From: Verrucomicrobiota bacterium
GTDB lineage: Bacteria > Verrucomicrobiota > Verrucomicrobiia > Limisphaerales > UBA1100
Direction of reading: 5' to 3'
NCBI GenBank assembly: GCA_028872685.1
Contig: JAPKEI010000046.1
Span: 1-11,996, forward strand
DNA length: 11,996 bases
The notes under the pieces were generated by a model. That model did not search any database. It had not been told where the DNA came from and worked only from the letters and a program-made list of their open reading frames with translations. Below, piece by piece: positions 1 to 7,289 of the stretch (position 1 is its first letter; each line of letters begins with the position of its first letter). The position numbers and the translations under genes are program-made.

Positions 1-1153
1 CTTTCGTGATTGAATTAGCCTTGATTTGCCCAGGCCACCACGCAATGCAGGGCGTGGCTATGCCCCCCTCATGCGCCCATTGTTTGTAACGCCGAAAGGG
101 AGCATTCTGTGCCCAACCCCAGGAGGGACCGACGGTTGCGTAAAACTCCTTCGGTCCGGGAATAATTTCTGGCGAACGCCCCCCGGGTTCCTCGGCGCAA
201 CCCCCGTTATCCGAGAGGAACAGCACTAATGTGTTGTCCGCCTCCCCACTTTTCTTTAGCGCACTCATCAATCGGCCAATATTTTGATCCATACAATCGA
301 TCATAGCTGCGTACACAGCCATTCTTAAATCCTCATGATCGTGATTGGCCGAAGCCCAGTCGTAGGCCCTAGAGTCGGTCCCAGAAAGTTTCCACTTGGG
401 GTCAATCAACCCCATCTCTTTCATGCGTTTATGCCGCTGCTCACGCATCTTATTCCAGCCCATCTTGAATTTGCCTCGGTACTTCGCGATGTCCTCCGGC
501 TTTGCGTGCAACGGGTAGTGTGGCGCCGTGTAGCAAACATGCAGAAAGAAAGGCTCATCCTTTTCAGAGAATTTATTTAAACTTTTAATGGCATGATCAG
601 TGAAGGCGTCGGTCGTGTAGTAATCTTTGGGAAACTCGAAGAGTTCCCGGTCATTTTCGCCAAACTTACGAATACGAGCGCCCTTGTACTTGGGATCGCG
701 CTGTTTTGGGTTAAAAAAATTACAGCCACCATCGAGTAATCCGTAATACTCATCAAAGCCGCGCTTGAATGGATGTGTCGTCTCATCAGAGCCCAAGTGC
801 CATTTACCTGAAAGCGACGTCTGGTATCCGGCAAGTTTCATAGCTTCACCCAATGTCACCATGTTTGTACGCAATAGCCCACCTTTACCACGCCGCGGAT
901 ACAGGCCCGTCAAGATCGAGGCTCGCGTGGTGGTACACTTTGCATTGTTGTAAAATTGCGTGAAACGCATCCCTTCGCGCGCCATCCGATCAAGCGTCGG
1001 CGTCTGCACTTCACCTCCGTAACAGCCAATATCGCTCCAGCCCATGTCATCGCACATGATGAGAATGATATTCGGGCGCGACGCCTTGGCGGCCATGGAT
1101 GAAAACGCGCAGAGGAATAACGCGCCCAGCAAAATTCGTAAGAGGCTCTTCAT
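1..1153 (-). CDS. Secreted type I (formylglycine-type) sulfatase, arylsulfatase A-like; C-terminus cut by window edge
   Basis: This gene should hydrolyse sulfate esters, probably on a sulfated polysaccharide or other organic sulfate, outside the cytoplasm. The frame stays open from the ATG at 1153 to the left edge and gives 384 codons; family members are usually 450-520 residues, so perhaps a quarter is missing. Residues 1-24 form a Sec signal peptide ending in an AKA cleavage site. The mature protein opens with RPNIILIMCDDMGW, whose Asp35-Asp36 bind the metal. The catalytic cysteine is Cys73 in CTTTRASILTG (73-83), with Arg77. GKWHLG (116-121) supplies the usual Lys and His, FLSDNGG (312-318) the Asp-Asn metal ligands, and YKQWAHEGG (356-364) the later Lys. 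The +2 residue after Cys73 is Thr, where the modification motif CxPxR has Pro or Ala. It follows the CxxCH/QW-repeat gene in the same direction across a 90-base gap. The family is certain; the substrate is unknown. Confidence 0.95.
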   Translation of the reverse strand, partial: MKSLLRILLGALFLCAFSSMAAKASRPNIILIMCDDMGWSDIGCYGGEVQTPTLDRMAREGMRFTQFYNNAKCTTTRASILTGLYPRRGKGGLLRTNMVTLGEAMKLAGYQTSLSGKWHLGSDETTHPFKRGFDEYYGLLDGGCNFFNPKQRDPKYKGARIRKFGENDRELFEFPKDYYTTDAFTDHAIKSLNKFSEKDEPFFLHVCYTAPHYPLHAKPEDIAKYRGKFKMGWNKMREQRHKRMKEMGLIDPKWKLSGTDSRAYDWASANHDHEDLRMAVYAAMIDCMDQNIGRLMSALKKSGEADNTLVLFLSDNGGCAEEPGGRSPEIIPGPKEFYATVGPSWGWAQNAPFRRYKQWAHEGGIATPCIAWWPGQIKANSITK

Positions 1154-1243
1154 TGGGACACCCCGATCAGACCGCAGAAGCCGCGGCCAAGCAAGGAATT
1201 CATTCACCAAATACCGGAGCACTTACTAGGATAAAAAACCGAC
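1154..1243 (-). other. 90-base spacer between the CxxCH/QW-repeat gene and the sulfatase
   Basis: This is the widest gap in the window. Read on the minus strand it starts just after the TAG of the upstream gene, has a run of six T about ten bases in, and then becomes mixed sequence up to the sulfatase ATG. There is no GC-rich hairpin before the T run, so no standard terminator can be called. No good -35/-10 pair or strong ribosome binding site stands out. The sulfatase could be co-transcribed with the genes upstream or have its own promoter of a type not recognised here. Confidence 0.4.
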
Positions 1244-2341
1244 CTATTTTTTAAGGGGTTCCGTTTTTTTCGGCAACACACCACACTTCATCAACGCCAG
1301 CAGCGGGTAGGCTGTCCCGCTGTAGGTAATGTAGTGGTATTTGTCGGTATTCAGTGAACGGGTCCACCACCGGCCACTCTCGCGCTGGTTGGATAAAAGC
1401 CATTTCACCGCCTTTTGCAAACGCGCATCTTTTGCGGGCACACCTGCCTCACGCAACACAAGCACCGCCAATCCAGTCATATGGCCGTCGCTGGGGGGAT
1501 TTTTAAATTCTGGTTCAGCACGCAACTTAGCCGCGCGATTCCCCACGCCCCACTTTTCCGGTGTCGAAAATGTCCGGATAGACCAACCTCCATCCTTGCG
1601 TTGATGGGTCCAGAGTATATCGATCAACTTTTGCCGACGATCTTTCTGCAAAAGGTCCGGCATACGTGCCGCAGCCCAGAGCAGGAGTACAGAGCCATAA
1701 TCGTGAGGAGGCTTTGTTTCTCGCAGGTACTTTTGCAATAATCCAACACCCGATTTCAACTTTTCGTCCTTTAGATTTCCCCGCCATTGCGGTGCGGAGG
1801 CAACCGCCATGGCCGCCACAGTAGCTTCCTGAAAGGCGCTCGATTCCAGCGGCGGCCATAAAACCACCGAATGCCATGTGCCGGATTTTTCTTGGATACG
1901 AAACATCAATTCCAGTGCCGCTTGGGTTTCAGCAGACAGCTTGCCGGTCACGTGTCGGTCCCACTGCGCCAAGCCGACTGCGGTGTAAATTATCTCTGCG
2001 GGCTTTGTCTTTTTTAACAGATCAGCATGTTTCATTTTTTGTAATTCTGCCAATTCATCGGTGAGCAAATCACGAACTTCCTCGGTGGGCTCTCCCAGTA
2101 CAGAAGTTAATTCCGGGCGAATTTGCATGTACGTGCCCGTTGTGTGGCATGTCACACAACCGCGCTTGCGCGTCCACGCCAGTGCGCCTTTCTCAAGATA
2201 GTCATCTGCCTTCGCCAGCGAAAATTGTTTTAACACAGCCTCATCTGCCGAGGCCGCTGGCACGGTGATGTCCGGTGATTGATACTGTGGCGTTGCAGCA
2301 AATAAAGCCGGGCCAATAAAAAGAAAGAGGATTTTTTTCAT
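1244..2341 (-). CDS. Secreted protein with one CxxCH haem-type motif and three QW (squalene cyclase-like) repeats
   Basis: The product is 365 residues with a Sec signal peptide (residues 1 to about 16, KK then a hydrophobic core). A single CVTCH motif at 62-66 sits in the sequence RKRGCVTCHTTG, as in a c-type cytochrome haem site. The rest resembles the alpha-alpha barrel of the prenyltransferase/squalene oxidase repeat family, with QW-type motifs at Q150-W156, Q247-W253 (QRKDGGW) and Q319-W325 (QRESGRW). The DxDDTA catalytic motif of squalene-hopene cyclases is absent and the protein is about half their length, so a cyclase role is unlikely. A periplasmic haem-binding or carbohydrate/ligand-binding role is possible but unproven. 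Its ATG lies 3 bases past the stop of the DUF1501 gene, so the two are almost certainly co-translated. The family assignment rests on motifs only. Confidence 0.82.
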   Translation of the reverse strand: MKKILFLFIGPALFAATPQYQSPDITVPAASADEAVLKQFSLAKADDYLEKGALAWTRKRGCVTCHTTGTYMQIRPELTSVLGEPTEEVRDLLTDELAELQKMKHADLLKKTKPAEIIYTAVGLAQWDRHVTGKLSAETQAALELMFRIQEKSGTWHSVVLWPPLESSAFQEATVAAMAVASAPQWRGNLKDEKLKSGVGLLQKYLRETKPPHDYGSVLLLWAAARMPDLLQKDRRQKLIDILWTHQRKDGGWSIRTFSTPEKWGVGNRAAKLRAEPEFKNPPSDGHMTGLAVLVLREAGVPAKDARLQKAVKWLLSNQRESGRWWTRSLNTDKYHYITYSGTAYPLLALMKCGVLPKKTEPLKK

Positions 2342-2344
2342 GGA

Positions 2345-3724
2345 TTAAGTCAGGATTTCCTTCGCTACATTGCCGAATACATCAGTCAGCCGGAAGTCGC
2401 GGCCTGAGTAGCGGTAGGTGAGTTGTTCGTGGTCGATCCCCAGCAGGTGCAGGATTGTCGCATGCACATCGTGGATGTGCATCTTGTCGCGCTCAGCGTA
2501 AAAGCCGTAATCATCTGTGGCGCCAAAACTAAAACCACCTTTCACTCCTCCGCCAGCCATCCACATGGTGAAGCCCCACGGATTGTGGTCGCGTCCGTCC
2601 ATGCCGCTGCCCTGCACGGTGGGCGTGCGGCCGAACTCGCCGCTCCACACGACGAGCGTGTCGTCAAGCAAACCGCGCGCCTTCAAGTCATGCAGCAAAC
2701 CGGAAATGGGTTTGTCGACTTCGGACGCCTTTTCAGTGTGGCCTTTTCGGAGGTTGCCATGTTGATCCCATTGCACCTTGCTGTCGCTGTGGCTCACCTG
2801 CACGAAGCGCACGCCACGCTCAGCAAACCGCCGCGCCATCAAACACTGCCGGCCGAAATCTTCGGTGACCGCGTTGTCCAGCCCGTAGAGTTTGCGCGTG
2901 GCTCCGGTTTCACCACGGATGTCTTGAATTTCCGGCATCGCCGTTTGCATGCGGAAGGCCAGTTCGAAGGAATTGATGCGGCTCTCGAGAATGGGATTTG
3001 GCACGCCACCGAGATGGTCGTGATTGAGTTGTTTCAAGAAATCCAACTGCGCGCGCTGTTGACCGGGCGTCCACTTAGGATTTTTTATGTGATGCACTTT
3101 GGCGTCCTTCGCCTTGATGCTGGCGTTGCCAATGGGCGTGCCGGCGTAATGCGCGGGCAGGAACGCGCTACCCCAATTATTCACGCCGCCGTGCGCGAGC
3201 GTCGGACAAATGGTCACAAAGGCCGGCAGGTTGGCGTTCTCCGTGCCGAGCCCGTAGCTCACCCACGCGCCCATGCTCGGCCGCACAAAATTATCCGCGC
3301 CGGTGTGCAGCTTCAAAAGCGCGCCGCCGTGAGCCGGATTGGTGCCGTGCACGCCGTGCAGAAAACAAATGTCGTCGACGTGCCGCGCGACGTTTGGAAA
3401 CAACTCGCTGACTTGATGCCCGCACTGTCCGTATTTTTTGAATTTCCACGGCGACGCCAGCAGGTTTCCAGTCGCGGCAAAGGTGACTTTCGGTTTTGCA
3501 AAAGGCAACGGTTTCCCGTGGTCACGCTGGAGCAATGGCTTGTACTCAAAAGTGTCCATATGCGCCGGGCCGCCCTTCATGAACAGGAAAATCACACGCT
3601 TAGCCCGTGGCCGAAAATGCGATCGCCGCGCCGCCAACGGGTTCTCCCCGTGCAACATGGACGTCAACGCCACCGAGCCGAAGCCCAGAGACGTTCGTTG
3701 TAGCATGTCGCGGCGTGTCATCAT
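2345..3724 (-). CDS. DUF1501 family protein (Tat-type signal), partner of the upstream PSD1 protein
   Basis: This 459-residue protein belongs to DUF1501, a family of exported proteins distantly related to the alkaline phosphatase/sulfatase fold and of unknown reaction. It opens with a twin-arginine leader (TRRDML at 3-8, then a short hydrophobic stretch to about residue 24). Family hallmarks are FLFMKGGPAHMDTF near residues 46-60, EFGRTP at 363-368, GRDHNPWGF from 377, the AGGGVKGG loop, and a C-terminus ending GRDFRLTDVFGN. Its ATG overlaps the TGA of the PSD1 gene (ATGA), which points to translational coupling; a second ATG follows directly and could also be used. The QW-repeat gene follows after 3 bases. 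It is a paralogue of the DUF1501 protein at 5816-7243: both have exactly 97 residues from EFGRTP to the end. The function of the PSD1/DUF1501 pair is not established. Confidence 0.94.
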   Translation of the reverse strand: MMTRRDMLQRTSLGFGSVALTSMLHGENPLAARRSHFRPRAKRVIFLFMKGGPAHMDTFEYKPLLQRDHGKPLPFAKPKVTFAATGNLLASPWKFKKYGQCGHQVSELFPNVARHVDDICFLHGVHGTNPAHGGALLKLHTGADNFVRPSMGAWVSYGLGTENANLPAFVTICPTLAHGGVNNWGSAFLPAHYAGTPIGNASIKAKDAKVHHIKNPKWTPGQQRAQLDFLKQLNHDHLGGVPNPILESRINSFELAFRMQTAMPEIQDIRGETGATRKLYGLDNAVTEDFGRQCLMARRFAERGVRFVQVSHSDSKVQWDQHGNLRKGHTEKASEVDKPISGLLHDLKARGLLDDTLVVWSGEFGRTPTVQGSGMDGRDHNPWGFTMWMAGGGVKGGFSFGATDDYGFYAERDKMHIHDVHATILHLLGIDHEQLTYRYSGRDFRLTDVFGNVAKEILT

Positions 3725-5754
3725 TTTAGGTAGAGAAATTCATTCGACGAAACCAACGCCTGACACAGTGCCTGCCAGCTCGCCTGCCGTTCTTGGCAAA
3801 ATTCGTTCACGAAAGCCACAGCACGTTTGCTCTCATTGGCCGTCGGTTTGCGGTTGTAGACTTTCACGTAAAGCCATTCGACACGCTCGGTGTTGTTGAG
3901 TTTTTTCTCCGCCAATAATTGCTTGGCCATCGTTGCGCAGGTGCGGTGGACGAGTGGACTGTTCATTAAATACAGCGATTGCGGGGCGATGGTGGTGTCG
4001 GCGCGGTTGCCGTTCACGGTGCCGGGGTCAGGGAAGTCGAACAGCTCGAACAAATCGTAAACGTGATTGCGGATGACCGGTAGATAAATGGCGCGACGAT
4101 TACTGTTGTAAGTGGTGGCGTCCTCGGAAGTGTGGTTGAAAACGAGTTTGTAGTTTTCAAACGTCCAAATCGTACCGCCCACTTTTAGGTCAAGTTGGCC
4201 GCTGATTTGTAAAAGTGAATCGCGCAGCGGCTCCGCTTCCATCCGACGCAAGGGCGCGCGCGACATCAAAACGTTCGTCGGGTCGATTTCCAGCGCGGCG
4301 GCGTTGGGCATGCTGCTCATTTGGAAGGTCGCCGAGTTGAGAATAAGTGCGTTGAGTTTTTTGACCGACCACCCGTTTTCCACAAACCACGCCGCCAACC
4401 AATCAAGCAGCTCCGGATGCGATGGCTTCACGCCGAGCTTGCCAAAATTATCCGGGGTGGTCACCAGTCCGCGGCCGAAGTGCCAGCGCCAAACCCGATT
4501 CACCATCACACGGGCCGTGAGGGGGTTGTTGCGGTTGGCAATCCACTGCGCCAGTTCAAGCCGCCCGCTGACTTTGTCGCTAATCGGTTTGCCATCCGAA
4601 AGCGCGCGGGGGAAATGGCGCGGCTGGATTTCGCCGGGGCGCTCGTGATTGCCGCGCACGAAGATGGGTAGATTTGTCGCGTTTCCGTCTTCTACCCCCA
4701 TTGCGCTGGGTAGCACATATACATCGGCCTCCAATCGCTTGAGCGTTGAGTTTAGTTTTGCTAGTTCGACCTGATTGGTTTTTGAGTATTTTCCTTCGGG
4801 ATTGGTGGGTAATTTTTCTAATTTCAATTCCACCAACAATTGTTGATTTGCCTTGGCGGTGAATGCGTTGACGACTTTTTTCTGCGTGGCAATCAGCGCT
4901 TCGTGTTTTTCCTTCAGCTTCTTATGCGCGGGCGTGGCGAAGGAATGCTCGTGCCACTTGGCAATGGTCTTTAGCGAGTCCATCGTTTTCGTGCTCTTGA
5001 AAATGCCGGCGAGCGCGTAGTAGTCGGCGGTGGGGATGGGGTCAAACTTGTGGTCGTGACACCGCGCGCAGCCAAGCGTGAGCCCAAGCAGCGCCTTGCC
5101 GAGCGTATCAATTTGCTCGTCGATGATGTCCATCTCCATCTTCATCTTGTCCGGCTCGGCGAGCACCTTTGGTCCAAGCGACAAAAACCCCGTGGCAATC
5201 CGTTGCTCGCGCCGCGCCGCCTCACCCTTGGTCGGCAAAAGGTCGCCCGCAATTTGCTCGATGACAAACTGGTCGAACGGCTTGTCCGCATTAAACGACG
5301 TCACCACATAATCGCGATACCGCCACGCATTCGCGTGCGCCGCATTTTCGTCGAGCCCGTTGCTGTCCGCGTAACGCACCACATCCAGCCAATGTCGCGC
5401 CCAGCGCTCACCGTACTGCGGAGTGGCCATTTGAATTTTGATTTCAGATTTCAGATCGACGATTTTGGAATTGGGCACGGGCGGCAGTCCTCTCAGCGCG
5501 TAGTGAATGCGCCGCTGCAAGTCGCGTGGGGCGGCGGCCGGGGCGGGTTGGAGGCCGGCTTTTTCCAACCGCGCGAGGATGAACTGGTCGATGGGAGTTT
5601 TGACCCACGCCTTGTTTTTTACCGTCGGCAGCGCAGGCTTTTTCACCGGTTGAAATGCCCAATGCTTCTGGCCTTTCGCGAGGTCAATTTTATCCGCTGC
5701 GGACAAAGCTGTCGCAACCAGCAGGAAAACCAACATTCGGGCAGTCATTTTCAT
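3721..5754 (-). CDS. DUF1549-DUF1553 (PSCyt2-PSD1) secreted protein with a CxxCH motif
   Basis: This protein pairs a DUF1549 domain (about residues 50-250) with a C-terminal DUF1553 domain (about 390-670). I start it at the ATG at 5754 (677 residues), because this puts a clean Sec signal (MKMTARMLVFLLVATALSAA) at the N-terminus. The longer frame from a TTG at 5823 adds 23 hydrophilic residues and overlaps the previous stop. DUF1549 signs are YGERWARHWLDVVRYADSNG and LGCARCHDHKFDP, with a CxxCH at 229-233 that could bind haem. DUF1553 signs are NRVWRWHFGRG (about 419-429), SHPELLDWLA, FDFPDPG and the terminal SNEFLYLK. The N-terminal PSCyt1 cytochrome domain found in longer relatives is missing. 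A lysine-rich helical stretch, probably a coiled coil, lies around residues 275-345. Residues 95-108 come from a heptamer DNA repeat. It overlaps the DUF1501 gene by 4 bases. The biochemical role is unknown. Confidence 0.94.
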   Translation of the reverse strand: MKMTARMLVFLLVATALSAADKIDLAKGQKHWAFQPVKKPALPTVKNKAWVKTPIDQFILARLEKAGLQPAPAAAPRDLQRRIHYALRGLPPVPNSKIVDLKSEIKIQMATPQYGERWARHWLDVVRYADSNGLDENAAHANAWRYRDYVVTSFNADKPFDQFVIEQIAGDLLPTKGEAARREQRIATGFLSLGPKVLAEPDKMKMEMDIIDEQIDTLGKALLGLTLGCARCHDHKFDPIPTADYYALAGIFKSTKTMDSLKTIAKWHEHSFATPAHKKLKEKHEALIATQKKVVNAFTAKANQQLLVELKLEKLPTNPEGKYSKTNQVELAKLNSTLKRLEADVYVLPSAMGVEDGNATNLPIFVRGNHERPGEIQPRHFPRALSDGKPISDKVSGRLELAQWIANRNNPLTARVMVNRVWRWHFGRGLVTTPDNFGKLGVKPSHPELLDWLAAWFVENGWSVKKLNALILNSATFQMSSMPNAAALEIDPTNVLMSRAPLRRMEAEPLRDSLLQISGQLDLKVGGTIWTFENYKLVFNHTSEDATTYNSNRRAIYLPVIRNHVYDLFELFDFPDPGTVNGNRADTTIAPQSLYLMNSPLVHRTCATMAKQLLAEKKLNNTERVEWLYVKVYNRKPTANESKRAVAFVNEFCQERQASWQALCQALVSSNEFLYLK
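5431..5472. repeat. Six tandem AT-rich heptamers, in frame inside the DUF1549 domain
   Basis: On the plus strand the bases divide exactly into ttgaatt, ttgattt, cagattt, cagatcg, acgattt and tggaatt, all but one carrying the core GA(A/T)TT at the same phase. Six units make 42 bases, which equals 14 codons, so the reading frame is kept. On the coding (minus) strand they give NSKIVDLKSEIKIQ, residues 95-108 of the PSD1 protein, between GLPPVP and MATPQYGERWARHW. The flanks are distinctly GC-richer. Related DUF1549 proteins normally have an unrelated acidic/helical linker of about 25 residues here. The periodicity is seen directly; that it is a dispersed genomic repeat is inference. Confidence 0.75.
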
Positions 5755-5815
5755 CGCAATTACGCACAAGAAGTCTGAACATTTTCGTGCCGTTTTGCAC
5801 GGATAAATTGGCCGT

Positions 5816-7243
5816 TCAGCCAAGCAACTCTTTCACCACATTTCCGTGAACGTCAGTGAGTCGGAAGTCGCGGCCAGCGTGGCGGTATGTGAGCCGTTCG
5901 TGGTCGAGGCCGAGGAGATGGAGCATGGTGGCATGGAGGTCATGAACGTGCACAACGTCTTTGACGGCGCGAAAGCCAAACTCATCTGTAGCGCCGTGGG
6001 CGTAGCCGCCGCGGGTGCCGCCGCCGGCGAGCCAGCAGGTGAATCCATAGTGGTTGTGGTCGCGGCCGTTGAGCGCGGGATATTCCGCCACTGGCGTGCG
6101 GCCGAATTCGCCGCCCCACAAAACAAGCGTGCTGTCCAACAGGCCGCGCTGGCGGAGGTCGGTGAGGAACGCCGCGAGCGGCTGGTCCCATTCGCCGGCG
6201 AGTTTGCGGTGGTTTTTCTCGAGGCCGTTATGGTTGTCCCACGGCTGACCGTTGCCGCTCCAAACCTGAATGAACCGCACGCCGCGCTCGAGTAACCGGC
6301 GCGTCATTAAAAGCTGCCGCCCGTGCGTGCCGCTGCCGTAGGCTTCGCGGATATGCTTCGGCTCGCGTTTAATATCAAACACATCCGTTGCCTCCGATTG
6401 CATGCGGAAGGCCAGCTCAAAAGTCTGGATGCGCGCCTCGAGTTGCGGGTCGGCGGCGCGCGCCTTGAGATGCCGCGCGTTGAGGGCCTGCGCGAGGTCA
6501 AGCTGTTGGCGTTGCTCGGAGGTGGACAATCGACTGTTGCGGATGTTGGCGATGAGCTTGGTGACGTCCGTATGTTTTGTGTCGAGGTGGGTGCCTTGAT
6601 ACGCGCCGGGCAAAAACGCGCTGCGCCAGTTACGCGTGGCCACGATGGGATAGCCGCCGGGACACATCACAATGAAGCCCGGCAGATTTTCGTTCATCGT
6701 GCCGAGCCCGTAATTCACCCACGCGCCAAAGCTCGGTCGAGGCAACTGTCCGTCGCCGCAATTCATCAGCATCAGCGACGGCTCGTGGTTCGGCACCTCG
6801 GCTTTCATCGAGCGAATCACGCACAAGTCATCCGCGGCGGCCGCCGCGGTCTTGGCGAAAATCTCGCTCACCGGCAGCCCCGATTGCCCATACTGTTTGA
6901 ACGAATAGGGTGACCCCATTGCGTGCCCAGTGCGGCGTTCGGTGCGAAAATTTTTCACCGGCAAGGGTTGCCCGTGCAGCTTGGTGAGCATCGGTTTTGG
7001 GTCAAACGTATCGACCTGCGAAGGACCGCCGTTCATAAACAGGTGTACCACCCTCTTCGCCTTCGGCGCAAAGTGCGGCGCCTTTGGAGCATGAGGTTGC
7101 TCCCCATTCGCCAGTCCCGCCAAGGCCATCATCCCAAAGCCCGTGCCCGTGCGCGCAAGGAATTCCCGACGCGTGGTGACGAATTCCGCATTGCCCTGAA
7201 TTGATGAAGGAGAATTCACTGACGTGAACCGTATGAAAAACAA
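5816..7243 (-). CDS. DUF1501 family protein with a clear Tat signal
   Basis: This is the second DUF1501 protein, 475 residues from the farthest start. The N-terminus has a textbook twin-arginine motif, TTRREFLARTGTGFG, followed by a hydrophobic core ending near ANGE, so export by Tat is likely. Conserved parts are HLFMNGGPSQVDTF, EFGRTP at 379-384, GRDHNHYGF, AGGGTRGG, HDLHATMLHLLG and GRDFRLTDVHGN. The start is uncertain: TTG at 7243 (AGAGG lies about 13 bases upstream) or GTG at 7219 (no clear ribosome site, 467 residues); either leaves the Tat motif intact. There is no PSD1 gene directly upstream. Its usual partner is separated from it by the DUF4956-VTC-CotH genes, while a different PSD1 gene lies downstream. 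It is a paralogue of the DUF1501 protein at 2345-3724. Its reaction is unknown. Confidence 0.93.
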   Translation of the reverse strand: MFFIRFTSVNSPSSIQGNAEFVTTRREFLARTGTGFGMMALAGLANGEQPHAPKAPHFAPKAKRVVHLFMNGGPSQVDTFDPKPMLTKLHGQPLPVKNFRTERRTGHAMGSPYSFKQYGQSGLPVSEIFAKTAAAAADDLCVIRSMKAEVPNHEPSLMLMNCGDGQLPRPSFGAWVNYGLGTMNENLPGFIVMCPGGYPIVATRNWRSAFLPGAYQGTHLDTKHTDVTKLIANIRNSRLSTSEQRQQLDLAQALNARHLKARAADPQLEARIQTFELAFRMQSEATDVFDIKREPKHIREAYGSGTHGRQLLMTRRLLERGVRFIQVWSGNGQPWDNHNGLEKNHRKLAGEWDQPLAAFLTDLRQRGLLDSTLVLWGGEFGRTPVAEYPALNGRDHNHYGFTCWLAGGGTRGGYAHGATDEFGFRAVKDVVHVHDLHATMLHLLGLDHERLTYRHAGRDFRLTDVHGNVVKELLG

Positions 7244-7251
7244 TAGGTTTT

Positions 7252-7268
7252 GCCAACCTCTTGTTGGC
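7252..7268 (-). terminator. Small hairpin between the CotH and DUF1501 genes (possible weak terminator or attenuator)
   Basis: A perfect 6-bp inverted repeat, GCCAAC and GTTGGC, flanks a 5-base loop in the 46-base gap after the CotH-ankyrin stop. On the minus strand it is followed by AAAACCTATTG and then a run of five T. The stem is short and the T run is 11 bases away, so it is at best a weak terminator or pause site. The loop also contains the AGAGG that could serve as the ribosome site of the DUF1501 gene, so the hairpin might mask it instead. Confidence 0.3.
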
Positions 7269-7289
7269 TGGGCGGATAGTAGAGATCAC

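Noticed and set aside
577..834. An 85-codon minus-strand frame inside the sulfatase
   Set aside because: It is out of frame with the sulfatase, whose own frame is continuous from 1153 to the left edge with all catalytic motifs.
1100..1153. Cys15 in the sulfatase leader as a lipoprotein site
   Set aside because: The residues before it (LFL) do not fit a lipobox, and a normal AKA signal-peptidase site follows at residue 24.
1215..1250. A-run and T-run after the QW-repeat gene as an intrinsic terminator
   Set aside because: Only A-T pairs could form the stem and there is no GC-rich hairpin ahead of the T run.
2423..3703. A 426-codon plus-strand open frame opposite the DUF1501 gene
   Set aside because: It is antisense to a strongly conserved DUF1501 protein. 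Its translation is rich in His, Arg, Val and Ala with no recognisable motif, as expected from mirrored codon bias.
5050..5778. A 242-codon plus-strand open frame opposite the PSD1 gene
   Set aside because: It lies wholly within the conserved DUF1549 region on the other strand. The translation is Arg-rich and shows no family features.
5846..6913. Plus-strand open frames of 149 and 196 codons opposite the 5816-7243 DUF1501 gene
   Set aside because: They are shadows of the conserved gene with Ala/Val/Glu-rich composition and no motifs or start signals.
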